Position numbers and translations under genes: made by a program
Shown here: positions 17,364 through 26,579 of the stretch, piece by piece
Layout: every line of letters starts with the position of its first letter
Numbering within the stretch: position 1 is the stretch's first letter
Origin: Alistipes sp.
Lineage (GTDB): Bacteria; Bacteroidota; Bacteroidia; Bacteroidales; Rikenellaceae
DNA length: 64,000 nt
Assembly (NCBI GenBank): GCA_022782405.1
Contig: JALFNK010000009.1
Coordinates: forward strand, 1-64,000
Direction: 5' to 3'
Notes under the pieces: model-generated
Told to the model about the DNA's origin: nothing
The model's database searches: none
Seen by the model: only the letters and a program-made list of their open reading frames with translations

Positions 17364-17675
17364 ATGCTTATGGATTTTCTGACGCAGTACAACCTTACGG
17401 GGCTGGTGATCGGTTTTGGCACCTTTCTGATCATCGGCCTGTTCCATCCGCTGGTCATCAAGGGCGAATATCATTTCGGCGTCCGTATCTGGTGGATTTT
17501 CCTGTTGATGGGACTCGGGACGATCGTCGCTTCGATTCTCATCCGCCACCTGTTGTGGTCCACGCTGCTGGCCGTCTGGGGCGCCTCGTCGCTGTGGAGC
17601 ATCGGCGAACTGTTCGAACAGCGCAAGCGCGTGGCCCGCGGATGGTTCCCGCGCAATCCGAAGCGCCGCAACTGA
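17364..17675 (+). CDS. DUF4491 family membrane protein
   Basis: The 103-residue protein has three likely transmembrane segments (about 10-30, 42-60, 61-80) and a basic C-terminal tail (RKRVARGWFPRNPKRRN). The core phrase GLFHPLVIKGEYHFG and the WWIFLLMGL stretch match the uncharacterised DUF4491 family of Bacteroidetes and Firmicutes. No function is known. It lies 29 bases upstream of a CapA-like gene, with which it probably shares a transcript. Confidence 0.8.
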   Translation: MLMDFLTQYNLTGLVIGFGTFLIIGLFHPLVIKGEYHFGVRIWWIFLLMGLGTIVASILIRHLLWSTLLAVWGASSLWSIGELFEQRKRVARGWFPRNPKRRN

Positions 17676-17704
17676 CCTATATACAATTGCCGACCCTTTG
17701 CGTC

Positions 17705-18757
17705 ATGTCGCTGCGGATCCGAAATAGCCTCCTTTTTCTGCTGCTGCTCTCGGCGGCCTGCTGTGTGCCGGCCGGAGGACCTCCGCCGTCGGATTTCGGA
17801 ACGCTTCCGCCGCAGCGCGTGCGTCTGTTTTTCGGCGGCGACGTGATGCAGCACCTTCCGCAGGTCGAGGCGGCACGCCGCGGCGACGGCTTCGACTATA
17901 CGCCGGTTTTTTCGGCTCTTGCGCCCCGCATGCGGGCGGCCGATCTTGCGGTGGTCAATCTTGAAACGACGCTGACGGCACGGAACCGCTACACGGGCTA
18001 TCCGATGTTTCGCTCGCCGGTGGCGCTGGCCGACGCCCTGCGTGCCGCAGGTGTCGATATCGCCGTGCTGGCCAACAACCACTGCTGCGACGGCGGAGCG
18101 GAGGGAATTCGCACGACGATCCGCGAGCTGGATCGCTGCGGCATCCGCCACACGGGCGTTTTTGCCGACAGCGCCGACTACCGGCGGAACCATCCCCTGC
18201 TGCTCGAACACGGCGGCGTGCGGATCGCCCTGCTCAATTATACATATGGTACGAACGGCCTGCCGGTGCCTGCCGGTACGCTGGTCAATCGGATCGACAC
18301 GGTGCGGATGGCCGCGGATCTTGCCGCGGCGCGACCGGCAGCCGATTTTGTGGTGGCCTTCATGCACTGGGGCAACGAGTATGAGCGGCGTGAGCATCCG
18401 CAGCAGCGTCGGCTGGCCGCCTTCCTTCGCCGCCACGGCGCCGATGTCATCGTGGGCAGCCACCCGCATGTGGTACAGCCGTGGCAGGCCGATTCGACAC
18501 AAGTGGTGCTCTATTCGCTGGGAAACCTCGTCTCGAACCAGCGCCGCCGCTATACGGACGGCGGACTGGTGGCGCAGGTCGAGGCGGCGCGCCACCCCGA
18601 CGGGCGGATGACCTACCGGCTCGAGACGGCGCCGGTGTGGGTGTCTCTGCCCGATTACTGCATCCTGCCGCCCGAGGCGGCTGCGGCTCCGAGGGATTCG
18701 GCAGCCCGGGCGCTCTTCTGCCGCGACCTGCGGGAACTGACGCAATCCGGCCTATAG
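17705..18757 (+). CDS. CapA family protein (PGA_cap metallophosphoesterase-like)
   Basis: The 350-residue protein has an N-terminal hydrophobic signal ending in SAACC, which suggests a lipoprotein or secreted form. The CapA/PGA_cap fold follows: FFGGDVM, VVNLETTLT, AVLANNHCCDGG, FMHWGNEYERREHPQQR and IVGSHPHVVQP carry the metal-site residues of the family. In Bacillus CapA takes part in poly-gamma-glutamate export, but no capBC genes are near, and most Bacteroidales homologues are uncharacterised. The ATG at 17705 was chosen because the signal peptide follows it directly. Confidence 0.85.
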   Translation: MSLRIRNSLLFLLLLSAACCVPAGGPPPSDFGTLPPQRVRLFFGGDVMQHLPQVEAARRGDGFDYTPVFSALAPRMRAADLAVVNLETTLTARNRYTGYPMFRSPVALADALRAAGVDIAVLANNHCCDGGAEGIRTTIRELDRCGIRHTGVFADSADYRRNHPLLLEHGGVRIALLNYTYGTNGLPVPAGTLVNRIDTVRMAADLAAARPAADFVVAFMHWGNEYERREHPQQRRLAAFLRRHGADVIVGSHPHVVQPWQADSTQVVLYSLGNLVSNQRRRYTDGGLVAQVEAARHPDGRMTYRLETAPVWVSLPDYCILPPEAAAAPRDSAARALFCRDLRELTQSGL

Positions 18758-18797
18758 GTACGGCAAATAGCCCTATCAAAACTTCCGATGGTGAATA

Positions 18798-18830
18798 TTT
18801 GCACGGGTCGTCGGAATTTTTCTATCTTTG
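18798..18830 (+). promoter_or_regulatory. Promoter of the rubrerythrin gene
   Basis: A TTTG -33 box at 18798-18801 and TATCTTTG -7 box at 18823-18830 are 21 bases apart, the Bacteroidetes spacing. The ATG is 31 bases further. Confidence 0.75.
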
Positions 18831-18861
18831 CTTCAGAAACACACCAAATACATTAAACCAT

Positions 18862-19440
18862 ATGGAAAAGAGCATCAAAGGTACACGCACCGAGCAGAAT
18901 CTGCTGAAGGCATTTGCCGGTGAGAGTCAGGCACGCAGCCGTTACGTCTTCTTCTCGAGCGTAGCCAAGAAGGAGGGATACGAACAGATCGCCGGCGTAT
19001 TTGCCGAGACGGCCGAGCAGGAGAAGGAGCACGCCAAGCGTTTCTTCAAGTTCCTCGAGGGCGGTATGGTCGAGATCACGGCCAGCTATCCCGCCGGCAA
19101 GATCGGTACGACGCAGGAGAACCTGCTTGCCGCTGCGAAGGGTGAGAATGAGGAGTGGGATGTGCTCTATCCCGAATTTGCACGCGTGGCCGACGAGGAG
19201 GGCTTCCCCGAGATCGCCGCTGCGTTCCGCATGATCTCGATCGTCGAGGCCGAACACGAGCGCCGCTATCTGAAGCTGTTGAGCCGCCTGACGGACGGCG
19301 ACTTCTTCAAGCGCGACGGCAAGATCTGGTGGCAGTGCCGCAACTGCGGTTTCATCATCGAGGCCGAGCAGGCTCCGGCGATGTGCCCCGCCTGCAAGCA
19401 CCCCCAGGCTTACTTCGAGCCCAAGAAGGAGAACTATTGA
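18862..19440 (+). CDS. rbr: Rubrerythrin
   Basis: The 192-residue non-haem iron protein reduces hydrogen peroxide in the cytosol of anaerobes. The N-terminal ferritin-like four-helix domain (about 1-150) carries the di-iron ligands in KAFAGESQARSRY, ETAEQEKEHAKRFF and SIVEAEHERRY. A C-terminal rubredoxin-like domain (about 158-183) has two CxxC pairs, CRNC and CPAC, for the FeS4 iron. Length and order are canonical. The ATG at 18862 fits the promoter at 18798-18830. It is monocistronic, with a terminator 33 bases after the stop. Confidence 0.97.
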   Translation: MEKSIKGTRTEQNLLKAFAGESQARSRYVFFSSVAKKEGYEQIAGVFAETAEQEKEHAKRFFKFLEGGMVEITASYPAGKIGTTQENLLAAAKGENEEWDVLYPEFARVADEEGFPEIAAAFRMISIVEAEHERRYLKLLSRLTDGDFFKRDGKIWWQCRNCGFIIEAEQAPAMCPACKHPQAYFEPKKENY

Positions 19441-19473
19441 TAGGCTTCCGTTTGGAGTCTCTCCTTGCAAGCG

Positions 19474-19508
19474 AACAGCCGCACTCCGAAAAGGTGCGGC
19501 TGTTTTCG
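19474..19508 (+). terminator. Intrinsic terminator after rubrerythrin
   Basis: AACAGCCGCAC (19474-19484) pairs perfectly with GTGCGGCTGTT (19494-19504), followed by a short T-run. Confidence 0.88.
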
Positions 19509-19632
19509 TCTTCGGATACGGCGCCGGCATGCCGAATGTTTCCGCCGCCTTGTAAGTTTTGAAATGCTATCAAATTGGTTGCTGGCGCAACCTGTTAATA
19601 GAAATAATGGCAGCCTGTATAAATTTAGAGCC

Positions 19633-20673
19633 TCATAAATTCTTAAGATCTATTGAATATACTTCCACGCCATCGGGAATTTCAACAAAGAAATATAGAC
19701 TTGTTCCGTCAAATGCCGAACTTAAAAGATTATGCTTTGCATCTATCAGCCTGTAATTGGATACGGTGTCTTGGTGGTATATGGCAAGATGCAAATTGTC
19801 GGCATATGAATATAAAAATACTAAATTTTCCGCATTTTCCCATACATGGGCTATAGTCCCCGCATGATTCTTTCTCCAGGTTTTATCTTGATATAGCTCC
19901 AGTATTTCATAATCATCTTCAACGGTTGTTAGTTCCGGATAATTTTTATTTCCGAATGATAAGGTATATGCGAGTTCGATATTTTGGTCGGGTGTTATCC
20001 GAAATATCCTTCTATCCAATGGATTCCAATATAGTGCCGTATTATTGACGGATTGTATTAACGGATAGCCAATTCGTAAACCGCTCCTTATTGTTAAATG
20101 TCCGATCACTGAATGAAATGCAAAATTCTTGTCATATAAGGCTAGAGCTGGTGATTCTTTCATAGTGCCATTCCATACACACTGCCCAATATATCTCTCT
20201 CCAAATGGAATGATAAATGCAAAAGGATAATTATCGGGCGATATTTCTGATTTTAGCGGATAAATTTTATCCAACTGATTATCTAAAGTATATTTTAATA
20301 CTTTTTTCCCGTTCATGTCATATAAATATACATGATTATCTTGTATCCAGCAGTCTGTATGGTCGATATATTCATTTGCAGCTCTACCCCGTTGCCCTAT
20401 TGGACCAATGAAACTACCATCTCGCGAGTACAATAACAGTTTACCTTGTGTGCTTATTAAAAATTTATCGTCATAATATATCGTTTTATTTATTTTCCCA
20501 ATCATCAGGCTGTCTTGCTGAAGTTTGAATTTATTACAGTCTGACCATGATATGGTCTGACTGTAATCTGGATTGACTGTAATTTCGGTCCCTTCCTCGA
20601 TCTTGTCTTGTGTGCATCCACACATTATGAAAATCAAAAAGATTCCCCAAAATAGATAATAAACCCGATTCAT
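19633..20673 (-). CDS. 6-bladed beta-propeller lipoprotein in an AT-rich island
   Basis: The 346-residue protein starts at 20673 with a lipoprotein signal (IFLIFIMCGC, lipid Cys near 19). Upstream in-frame codons lack signal character. It belongs to the same BF3164-like propeller family as 7421-8512; both have LLYSRDG/LFDKEG and G-R-A-A-N-E. Base composition is strikingly AT-rich (many AAT, TTA, ATA codons) against GC-rich neighbours, which points to transfer from another Bacteroidales lineage. It has no partner gene in the island. Its role is unknown. Confidence 0.75.
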   Translation of the reverse strand: MNRVYYLFWGIFLIFIMCGCTQDKIEEGTEITVNPDYSQTISWSDCNKFKLQQDSLMIGKINKTIYYDDKFLISTQGKLLLYSRDGSFIGPIGQRGRAANEYIDHTDCWIQDNHVYLYDMNGKKVLKYTLDNQLDKIYPLKSEISPDNYPFAFIIPFGERYIGQCVWNGTMKESPALALYDKNFAFHSVIGHLTIRSGLRIGYPLIQSVNNTALYWNPLDRRIFRITPDQNIELAYTLSFGNKNYPELTTVEDDYEILELYQDKTWRKNHAGTIAHVWENAENLVFLYSYADNLHLAIYHQDTVSNYRLIDAKHNLLSSAFDGTSLYFFVEIPDGVEVYSIDLKNL

Positions 20674-21148
20674 ATCTTTAATAAACAAATACAACGATGT
20701 GAATGACATGCATAATAACTGCCGGAATACATTGCAGAACATCCCATGGAAGCTCCAGGATCTCCGCTATAACATAACCACGAGAATCGCTTTCTCTCTG
20801 GTCTATTTCATCCGGCGCCAAAGTCTGGAGATGGGCATTCGGCAAATCGAAAGGATTCAGCCATTGCAAAGTTATATATCCTAATTTGAAATAAAAATAT
20901 TTAGACAAAAATTCTTGTATAAACGCGCTGCATACAAATGGAATTGAAAGACACCTGAAGTTGCCGCGGGCGAGCCTTTGCACCGGGAGGCACGTCCCCT
21001 TTCCTCTTCGGGGTGACGTCCTCCTCTGTATGGCTGGACGGCCGCCGTATCCTGAGCCGCACGGACCCGAATAATTTCGTCGCAGAGGCCGAAAATCCGG
21101 AAATTCTGCGTATCTTTGCAAAAATCCGAACATACATTCTGAAAACAT
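20674..21148. other. 475-base intergenic region: island edge, GC-rich block, ettA promoter
   Basis: I see no convincing gene. The first 270 bases are AT-rich. At 20915-20937 there is an inverted repeat, TTGTAT / ATACAA, extended imperfectly by ATTC / GGAAT. From about 20945 the composition switches to GC-rich, with internal self-complementary pieces (for example GGCACGTCCCC and GGGGTGACGTCC). The last 40 bases hold the ettA -7 box. A 61-codon ORF at 20699-20884 has no recognisable feature. Confidence 0.6.
21111..21118 (+). promoter_or_regulatory. -7 box of ettA (TATCTTTG)
   Basis: This exact TAnnTTTG match ends 30 bases before the ettA ATG. No TTG is present at -33. Confidence 0.55.
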
Positions 21149-22822
21149 ATGGCAGACGAAAAAATCATCTTTTCGATGGTCGGTGTGAGCAAGACCTTCA
21201 CCAACCAGAAGCGGGTGTTGAACAACATCTACCTCTCGTTCTTCTACGGCGCGAAGATCGGTATCATCGGTCTGAACGGCGCGGGTAAATCGACGCTGAT
21301 GAAGATCATCGCCGGCATCGACAAGAACTACGAGGGCGAGGTGGTCTTCTCGCCGGGCTATACGGTGGGCTATCTCGTGCAGGAACCCAAACTCGACGAC
21401 TCGAAAACCGTAAAGGAGGTGGTCGAGGAGGGCTGCGCCGCGACGGTGGCCCTGTTGAAGGAGTACGAGGAGATCAACATGAAGCTCTGCGAGCCGATGT
21501 CGGACGACGAGATGGCGCGGCTCATCGAGCGTCAGGGCGAGCTTTACGAAAAGATTGACCACTGCAACGGCTGGGAGCTGGACAGCGTGCTCGAACGGGC
21601 GATGGATGCCCTGCGGTGCCCCGATCCGGACCAGTCGGTGAAGGTGCTTTCGGGCGGTGAGCGGCGCCGTGTGGCGCTGTGCCGGCTGTTGCTGCAGCAG
21701 CCCGACGTACTGTTGCTGGACGAGCCTACGAACCACCTCGACGCCGAGTCGATCGACTGGCTTGAGCAGCACCTGCAGCAATACAAGGGTACGGTGATCG
21801 CCGTAACGCACGACCGTTACTTCCTGGACAATGTCGCCGGGTGGATCCTTGAACTGGACCGCGGCGAGGGCATTCCCTGGAAGGGCAACTACTCGGGCTG
21901 GCTCGAGCAGAAGACCAAGCGCATGGCCATGGAGGAGAAGCAGGAGTCGAAGCGCCGCAAGACCCTCGAGCGCGAGCTGGAGTGGGTGCGCATGTCTCCG
22001 TCGGGCCGACATGCCAAGTCGAAGGCGCGTCTTTCGGCCTATGACAAGCTGATGAACGAGGATACGAAGCAGAAGGAGGAGAAACTCGAGATCTTCATCC
22101 CGAACGGACCGCGTCTGGGCGACGTGGTGATCGAGGCGCACGATGTCTCCAAGGCTTTCGGCGACCGGGTGCTCTACGAGCATCTGGAGTTCTCGCTGCC
22201 GCCGGCCGGCATCGTGGGTGTCATCGGCCCCAACGGTACGGGCAAGACGACCCTCTTCCGCATGATTATGGGACTGGAGCAGCCCACGAGCGGATCGTTC
22301 CGTGTGGGTCCCACGGTGAAACTGGCCTATGTCGATCAGCAGCACAAGTCGATCGATCCCGAGAAGACGGTCTTCGAGGTGATCTCGGGCGGCGCGGACC
22401 TCATCACGCTGGGTAACCGTCAGGTCAATGCCCGCGCCTATGTCGCCCGCTTCAACTTCTCGGGCGCCGATCAGGAGAAGAAGTGCGGCATGCTGTCGGG
22501 CGGTGAGCGCAACCGCCTTCACCTGGCCCTCGCACTCAAGGAGGAGGGCAACGTGCTGTTGCTGGACGAGCCGACGAACGACATCGACGTCAATACGCTG
22601 CGTGCGCTGGAGGAGGGCCTCGAGAACTTTGCGGGCTGCGCGGTTGTCATCTCCCACGACCGCTGGTTCCTGGACCGTATCGCCACGCATATCCTCTCGT
22701 TCGAGGGCGACTCGAAGGTGGTCTTCTACGAAGGCTCCTACTCCGAGTACGAGGCGTGGAAACGCGCCCAGGGTGAGGATACCACGCCCCACCGCGTGAA
22801 GTACAAGAAACTGATGGAATAA
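21149..22822 (+). CDS. ettA: ABC-F translation factor EttA (energy-dependent translational throttle)
   Basis: The 557-residue soluble protein has two ABC ATPase domains. The first has Walker [10 protein letters not shown], signature [11 protein letters not shown] and Walker [12 protein letters not shown]; the second has [20 protein letters not shown] and [11 protein letters not shown]. The linker (about 245-315) is charged and carries the ribosome-contacting P-site tRNA motif region of ABC-F proteins. Length and phrases such as [20 protein letters not shown] match EttA. EttA binds the ribosomal E site and couples initiation to ATP/ADP ratio. It is followed after 68 bases by hisS, another translation gene. 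Confidence 0.94.
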   Translation: MADEKIIFSMVGVSKTFTNQKRVLNNIYLSFFYGAKIGIIGLNGAGKSTLMKIIAGIDKNYEGEVVFSPGYTVGYLVQEPKLDDSKTVKEVVEEGCAATVALLKEYEEINMKLCEPMSDDEMARLIERQGELYEKIDHCNGWELDSVLERAMDALRCPDPDQSVKVLSGGERRRVALCRLLLQQPDVLLLDEPTNHLDAESIDWLEQHLQQYKGTVIAVTHDRYFLDNVAGWILELDRGEGIPWKGNYSGWLEQKTKRMAMEEKQESKRRKTLERELEWVRMSPSGRHAKSKARLSAYDKLMNEDTKQKEEKLEIFIPNGPRLGDVVIEAHDVSKAFGDRVLYEHLEFSLPPAGIVGVIGPNGTGKTTLFRMIMGLEQPTSGSFRVGPTVKLAYVDQQHKSIDPEKTVFEVISGGADLITLGNRQVNARAYVARFNFSGADQEKKCGMLSGGERNRLHLALALKEEGNVLLLDEPTNDIDVNTLRALEEGLENFAGCAVVISHDRWFLDRIATHILSFEGDSKVVFYEGSYSEYEAWKRAQGEDTTPHRVKYKKLME

Positions 22823-22890
22823 GGAATATCCGCCGTTGCGGTGCCGTCGTCCGACGGCAGCCCGCACGGTATGAAAACTCTTCGACAACA

Positions 22891-24234
22891 ATGGCACAGA
22901 AACCTTCGATTCCCAAAGGTACGCGCGACTTCTCCCCTGTGGAGATGATGCGCCGCAACTATATTTTCGACACGATTCGCCGGGTTTTCCGCACCTACGG
23001 CTATGCGCCGCTCGAGACGCCCGCCATGGAGAATCTCTCGACACTGCTGGGCAAGTACGGCGACGAGGGCGACAAGCTCCTCTTCAAGATCCTCAATTCG
23101 GGCGACTACGCCTCGGGCCTTTCGGACGAGGAGGTGCGCCAGGCTTCGAAGATCAGCGAAAAGGGCCTTCGTTACGACCTGACGGTCCCCTTCGCCCGCT
23201 ATGTCGTGCAGCACCAGAGCGAGCTGACCTTCCCTTTCAAACGGTACCAGATGCAGCCCGTATGGCGTGCCGACCGTCCGCAGAAGGGACGTTACCGTGA
23301 ATTCTACCAGTGCGATGTCGATGTCATCGGCACGCGGTCGCTGCTGTGCGAGGTGGAACTCGTGGAGATCGTCGAGCGGGTTTTCGGGGCGCTGGGCATC
23401 CGCGTGGCATTGAAGATGAACAACCGCAAGATTCTCTACGGCATTGCCGAAGCGATCGGACATGCCGACAAGATGATGGACATCACGGTGGCGATCGACA
23501 AGCTCGAAAAGATCGGTCTGGAGAATGTGAAGGCCGAACTGCTGGAGCGCGGATTGACGCCGGAGGCTGTCGAGCGGCTTCAACCGATTCTTGAGTTAAG
23601 TGGCGACAACTCATCGAAACTCGAACAGTTACGCGAAGTGCTTGCTTCGTCGGAAACGGGTCTTCGCGGCATCGAGGAGATGCAGACCATTTTCGATACG
23701 GTCGCCGGGCTGGACCTTACGCTTCCGGTCGAACTGGACCTCTCGCTGGCCCGCGGTCTGAACTATTATACGGGTGCGATTTTCGAGGTCAAGGCGCTGG
23801 ATTTCGCCATCGGTTCGATCTGCGGCGGAGGACGCTACGACGACCTTACGGGTATCTTCGGCATGCCGGGCATGTCGGGTGTCGGCATCTCGTTCGGCGC
23901 CGACCGCATCTATGACGTCATGACGGGTCTCGACCTCTTCCCGGCCGAGGTGAGCTGCACGACGCGTGTGCTTTTCGTCAATCTGGGTGCTGCCGAGCAG
24001 GCTGCCGCCCTGCCGCTGCTGCGCGTCGTGCGCAACGCGGGTCTCTCGGCCGAGATCTACCCCGATTCGGTCAAGATGAAGAAGCAGATGGAGTATGCCA
24101 ACCGCCGCGGCATTCCGATGGTGGTGATCGTCGGCTCGGAGGAGCTGGCGGCAGGTGTTGCCACGGTCAAGAACATGATTTCGGGCGATCAGCGTCAGGT
24201 TCCCTTTGCCGAACTTGCCGCAGCCCTTCAATAG
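22891..24234 (+). CDS. hisS: Histidyl-tRNA synthetase
   Basis: The 447-residue class II synthetase charges tRNA-His. Motif 1 surrounds [10 protein letters not shown], motif 2 is near [23 protein letters not shown], and the HisRS-specific [10 protein letters not shown] and GGGRYDDL follow. The anticodon-binding domain occupies about the last 100 residues. Length is normal for the bacterial enzyme. The ATG at 22891 gives the standard KGTRDFSP N-terminus at residue 8. It probably shares a transcript with ettA. Confidence 0.97.
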   Translation: MAQKPSIPKGTRDFSPVEMMRRNYIFDTIRRVFRTYGYAPLETPAMENLSTLLGKYGDEGDKLLFKILNSGDYASGLSDEEVRQASKISEKGLRYDLTVPFARYVVQHQSELTFPFKRYQMQPVWRADRPQKGRYREFYQCDVDVIGTRSLLCEVELVEIVERVFGALGIRVALKMNNRKILYGIAEAIGHADKMMDITVAIDKLEKIGLENVKAELLERGLTPEAVERLQPILELSGDNSSKLEQLREVLASSETGLRGIEEMQTIFDTVAGLDLTLPVELDLSLARGLNYYTGAIFEVKALDFAIGSICGGGRYDDLTGIFGMPGMSGVGISFGADRIYDVMTGLDLFPAEVSCTTRVLFVNLGAAEQAAALPLLRVVRNAGLSAEIYPDSVKMKKQMEYANRRGIPMVVIVGSEELAAGVATVKNMISGDQRQVPFAELAAALQ

Positions 24235-24261
24235 CCGGCCGCCTGCCGCGGACGGAGTACG

Positions 24262-24293
24262 GATGTCGGATGCAGGTCTCTGTATCCGACATC
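24262..24293 (+). repeat. Perfect 10-base inverted repeat between hisS and the protease gene
   Basis: GATGTCGGAT (24262-24271) and ATCCGACATC (24284-24293) form a perfect stem with a 12-base loop. No T-run follows, so it may be a weak terminator, an RNA-stability hairpin or a protein site. Confidence 0.55.
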
Positions 24294-24340
24294 GGCGTCT
24301 TCCGGTGTAGGTGTCCGGTACTTTAAAAACGACTTTTATC

Positions 24341-25921
24341 ATGCGCAGAACGATTCTTTCTTTTCTGTCCCTGTTTGCGGTACTGCCCCTTGCGGCGCAA
24401 CAGCCCGATGATGCGGAACCGTTGCAGAAGTTCGCGCGGGTTTACCGCTATCTGACCGAGCTTTATGTCGATGAGGAGCCGATGGCGCCCGTCATCGAAG
24501 GGGCCATCGTGGGGATGCTCGAGCGGCTGGATCCGCATTCGGCATACCTCTCGGCCGAGGAGATGCGCGGCGTGCGCGAAAGCCTCGACGGGGAGTTCAG
24601 CGGAATCGGCGTGGAGTTCAATGTGCTGCACGATACGGTCGTTGTCGTCAATACCGTTCCGGGAGGCCCGGCCGAACGGGCCGGCCTGCGGGCAAACGAC
24701 CGCATCGTACGCATCGACACGCTCGATGCCGTGGGACTTTCGCGGGCCGATGTGCCGAAATATCTGCGGGGACGCCGCGGCACGAAGGTCGCGGTTGGGG
24801 TGTTGCGCCGCGGTGTTCCAGAACCGCTGCATTTCACGCTCGTGCGCGACCGCATACCGATCCATACGGTCGATGCGGCCTATCGGATTTCCGACAGCGT
24901 GGGTTACATCAAGGTAAACCGCTTCGGACATACGACGCTCACGGAGTTTAGGGAGGCCTACCGCCGGCTGGGACGCCCCGAGGGGCTGATTCTCGACCTG
25001 CAGGGCAATGGCGGCGGACTGTTGGACGAGGCGATCGGCCTGGCGGGATTTTTCCTGCCGCGCGGTGTCGTGGTCGTCTCGACCGAAGGGCGTGCCGTGC
25101 CTGCGACGGATTTCGAGACGCAGAGTCCCGGTGAAGATTTGCGGGGACGTCTGGTGGTGTTGATCGACGAGTCGTCGGCCTCGGGGTCGGAGGTTGTCGC
25201 CGGTGCCATCCAGGACTGGGATCGCGGTGTGATCATCGGCCGTCCGAGCTTCGGCAAAGGACTCGTGCAGCGACAGATACCGCTTCCAGACGGTTCTGCC
25301 GTACGCCTTACCGTGGCCCGCTATCATACCCCTTCCGGCCGGGTCATCCAACGTCCCTATGAGAAGGGAAACCGGCGCGAATATTACCTCGACCACCTGC
25401 GGCGCTACGACGACCGGTTGCGCGATTCGCTCGATGCCGGGGCTCCGGCCTACCGTACGCTCCGTACGGGCCGGACGGTTTATGGCGGGGGCGGTATCCG
25501 TCCCGATGTGCTTGTGGCTCCCGATACGGCTGGTTATTCGGATTATTGTGCCCGTCTGGTTCGCGAAGGGGTTTTCTCCGATTTCGTGAACGATTGGCTC
25601 GATCGCTCGCGCGACAGCCTGATGCGGGCGTATGCCGATTTTTCCGCCTTTGAGAGCGGATTCGATGTCTCGGATACGTTGCTCGAAGCCCTGAAGGAGG
25701 AGGGCGCACGTCGTGGTGTTGCATTCGATGCCGCGGGATATGCCGCTTCCGGGACAATCCTGCGTACGCAGCTCAAGGCGCTTGCCGCCCAACGTCTGTT
25801 CGGCTCGGATGCCTACTATCGGATCGTGAATCCGCAGCTGAACGGTGCCTATGTCGAAGCGGTGGCTGTTTTGAATGACTGGAAACGTCGTGGCGTGCCG
25901 CTTCTCGAAGCGAAAAATTAG
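24341..25921 (+). CDS. S41 family C-terminal processing peptidase
   Basis: The 526-residue protein has a signal peptide (about 1-21) and works in the periplasm. A PDZ domain at about 85-165 has GIGVEF and GGPAERAGLRANDRIVRID. The peptidase core follows with the SASGSE serine motif at about 279-284 (S281 likely nucleophile) and K306 in PSFGKGLVQ as general base. Family members trim C-termini of secreted or envelope proteins. A GTG at 24311 would give a 10-residue longer product but separates the signal peptide from the N-terminus, so the ATG is preferred. No cofactor gene is adjacent. Confidence 0.93.
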   Translation: MRRTILSFLSLFAVLPLAAQQPDDAEPLQKFARVYRYLTELYVDEEPMAPVIEGAIVGMLERLDPHSAYLSAEEMRGVRESLDGEFSGIGVEFNVLHDTVVVVNTVPGGPAERAGLRANDRIVRIDTLDAVGLSRADVPKYLRGRRGTKVAVGVLRRGVPEPLHFTLVRDRIPIHTVDAAYRISDSVGYIKVNRFGHTTLTEFREAYRRLGRPEGLILDLQGNGGGLLDEAIGLAGFFLPRGVVVVSTEGRAVPATDFETQSPGEDLRGRLVVLIDESSASGSEVVAGAIQDWDRGVIIGRPSFGKGLVQRQIPLPDGSAVRLTVARYHTPSGRVIQRPYEKGNRREYYLDHLRRYDDRLRDSLDAGAPAYRTLRTGRTVYGGGGIRPDVLVAPDTAGYSDYCARLVREGVFSDFVNDWLDRSRDSLMRAYADFSAFESGFDVSDTLLEALKEEGARRGVAFDAAGYAASGTILRTQLKALAAQRLFGSDAYYRIVNPQLNGAYVEAVAVLNDWKRRGVPLLEAKN

Positions 25922-26017
25922 GCTGAAGTTTTTGGTTTTCCGGAATATTTTGCGTAAATTCGTTTAGAAAAAGACCAAAATCGTATAGTTTCGGATTTAC
26001 CTAAAACTGCTTTATCC

Positions 26018-26326
26018 ATGGCTCCATCAGTAACACGGCGCGGAAACGACGAATATGACGATCCCATTTTATCGAAAGCGGTCAAAGCCGGACGGCGGAC
26101 CTATTTTTTCGATGTCCGGACCACGCGCGGCGACGATTGTTTCCTGACCATCACCGAAAGCCGGAAGATGGTCGATGATTCCGGCGCGGTCTCCTACGAC
26201 CGGCACAAGATTTTCCTGTACAAGGAGGATTTCGACAAATTCGCCCAGGAACTCAGCGAAACGATCGGTTTCATTCGCGGCAGGCTGTCATCCGCTCCGG
26301 AAATCGTTTCCGAAAAGGGCGAATAG
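26018..26326 (+). CDS. DUF3276 family PUR-domain protein
   Basis: The 102-residue protein matches DUF3276, the Bacteroidetes and spirochaete version of the PUR-alpha fold that binds single-stranded nucleic acid (BpuR in Borrelia). Typical phrases are KAGRRTYFFDVRTTRGDDCFLTITESRK and HKIFLYKEDFDKFAQEL. The protein is probably a cytosolic RNA- or DNA-binding dimer. An imperfect -7 box (TAAATTCG at about 25957) lies upstream and a terminator at 26385 follows. Confidence 0.88.
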   Translation: MAPSVTRRGNDEYDDPILSKAVKAGRRTYFFDVRTTRGDDCFLTITESRKMVDDSGAVSYDRHKIFLYKEDFDKFAQELSETIGFIRGRLSSAPEIVSEKGE

Positions 26327-26384
26327 CCCGGCATTGCACCGAAGCCGTATCGATGTGTGCGGCGCTTTCTTCCGGAATACTCCG

Positions 26385-26420
26385 ACTCCCGGACCGTACA
26401 CACACGGCCCGGGAGTTTTC
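26385..26420 (+). terminator. Intrinsic terminator after DUF3276 gene
   Basis: ACTCCCGGACCGT pairs with ACGGCCCGGGAGT with one mismatch, loop ACACAC, then TTTT. Confidence 0.78.
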
Positions 26421-26439
26421 GCATAAAAATTCCGTTGTA

Positions 26440-26471
26440 TTTGGAGGTGCGGCAGGCATGTGCTATCTTTG
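26440..26471 (+). promoter_or_regulatory. Promoter of the popT-aroE operon
   Basis: TTTG at 26440-26443 and TATCTTTG at 26464-26471 are 20 bases apart. The leader to the ATG at 26580 is about 105 bases long. Confidence 0.72.
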
Positions 26472-26579
26472 TCGGCAAATAAATTCAGCCCAGAACGGTA
26501 TCCCTCTTCCGGGAAGGCTCTGCAGCCTGCGCGATTCGGAACCGGATACATCTTTTGGGGCAAACCATATGGGGAGACT

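Noticed and set aside
16038..17549. 503-codon minus-strand frame opposite the porin
   Set aside because: Antisense of the DcaP-like gene, without signal peptide or domain.
17705..18757. Poly-gamma-glutamate capsule operon
   Set aside because: Only a CapA-like gene is present; capB, capC and capE homologues are absent nearby.
20699..20884. 61-codon plus-strand ORF upstream of ettA
   Set aside because: No similarity, no promoter box and mixed composition; treated as intergenic.
20678..23044. 788-codon minus-strand frame across ettA and the upstream gap
   Set aside because: It is the antisense of EttA; the phrases are mirror images of ABC motifs, and no start signal fits.
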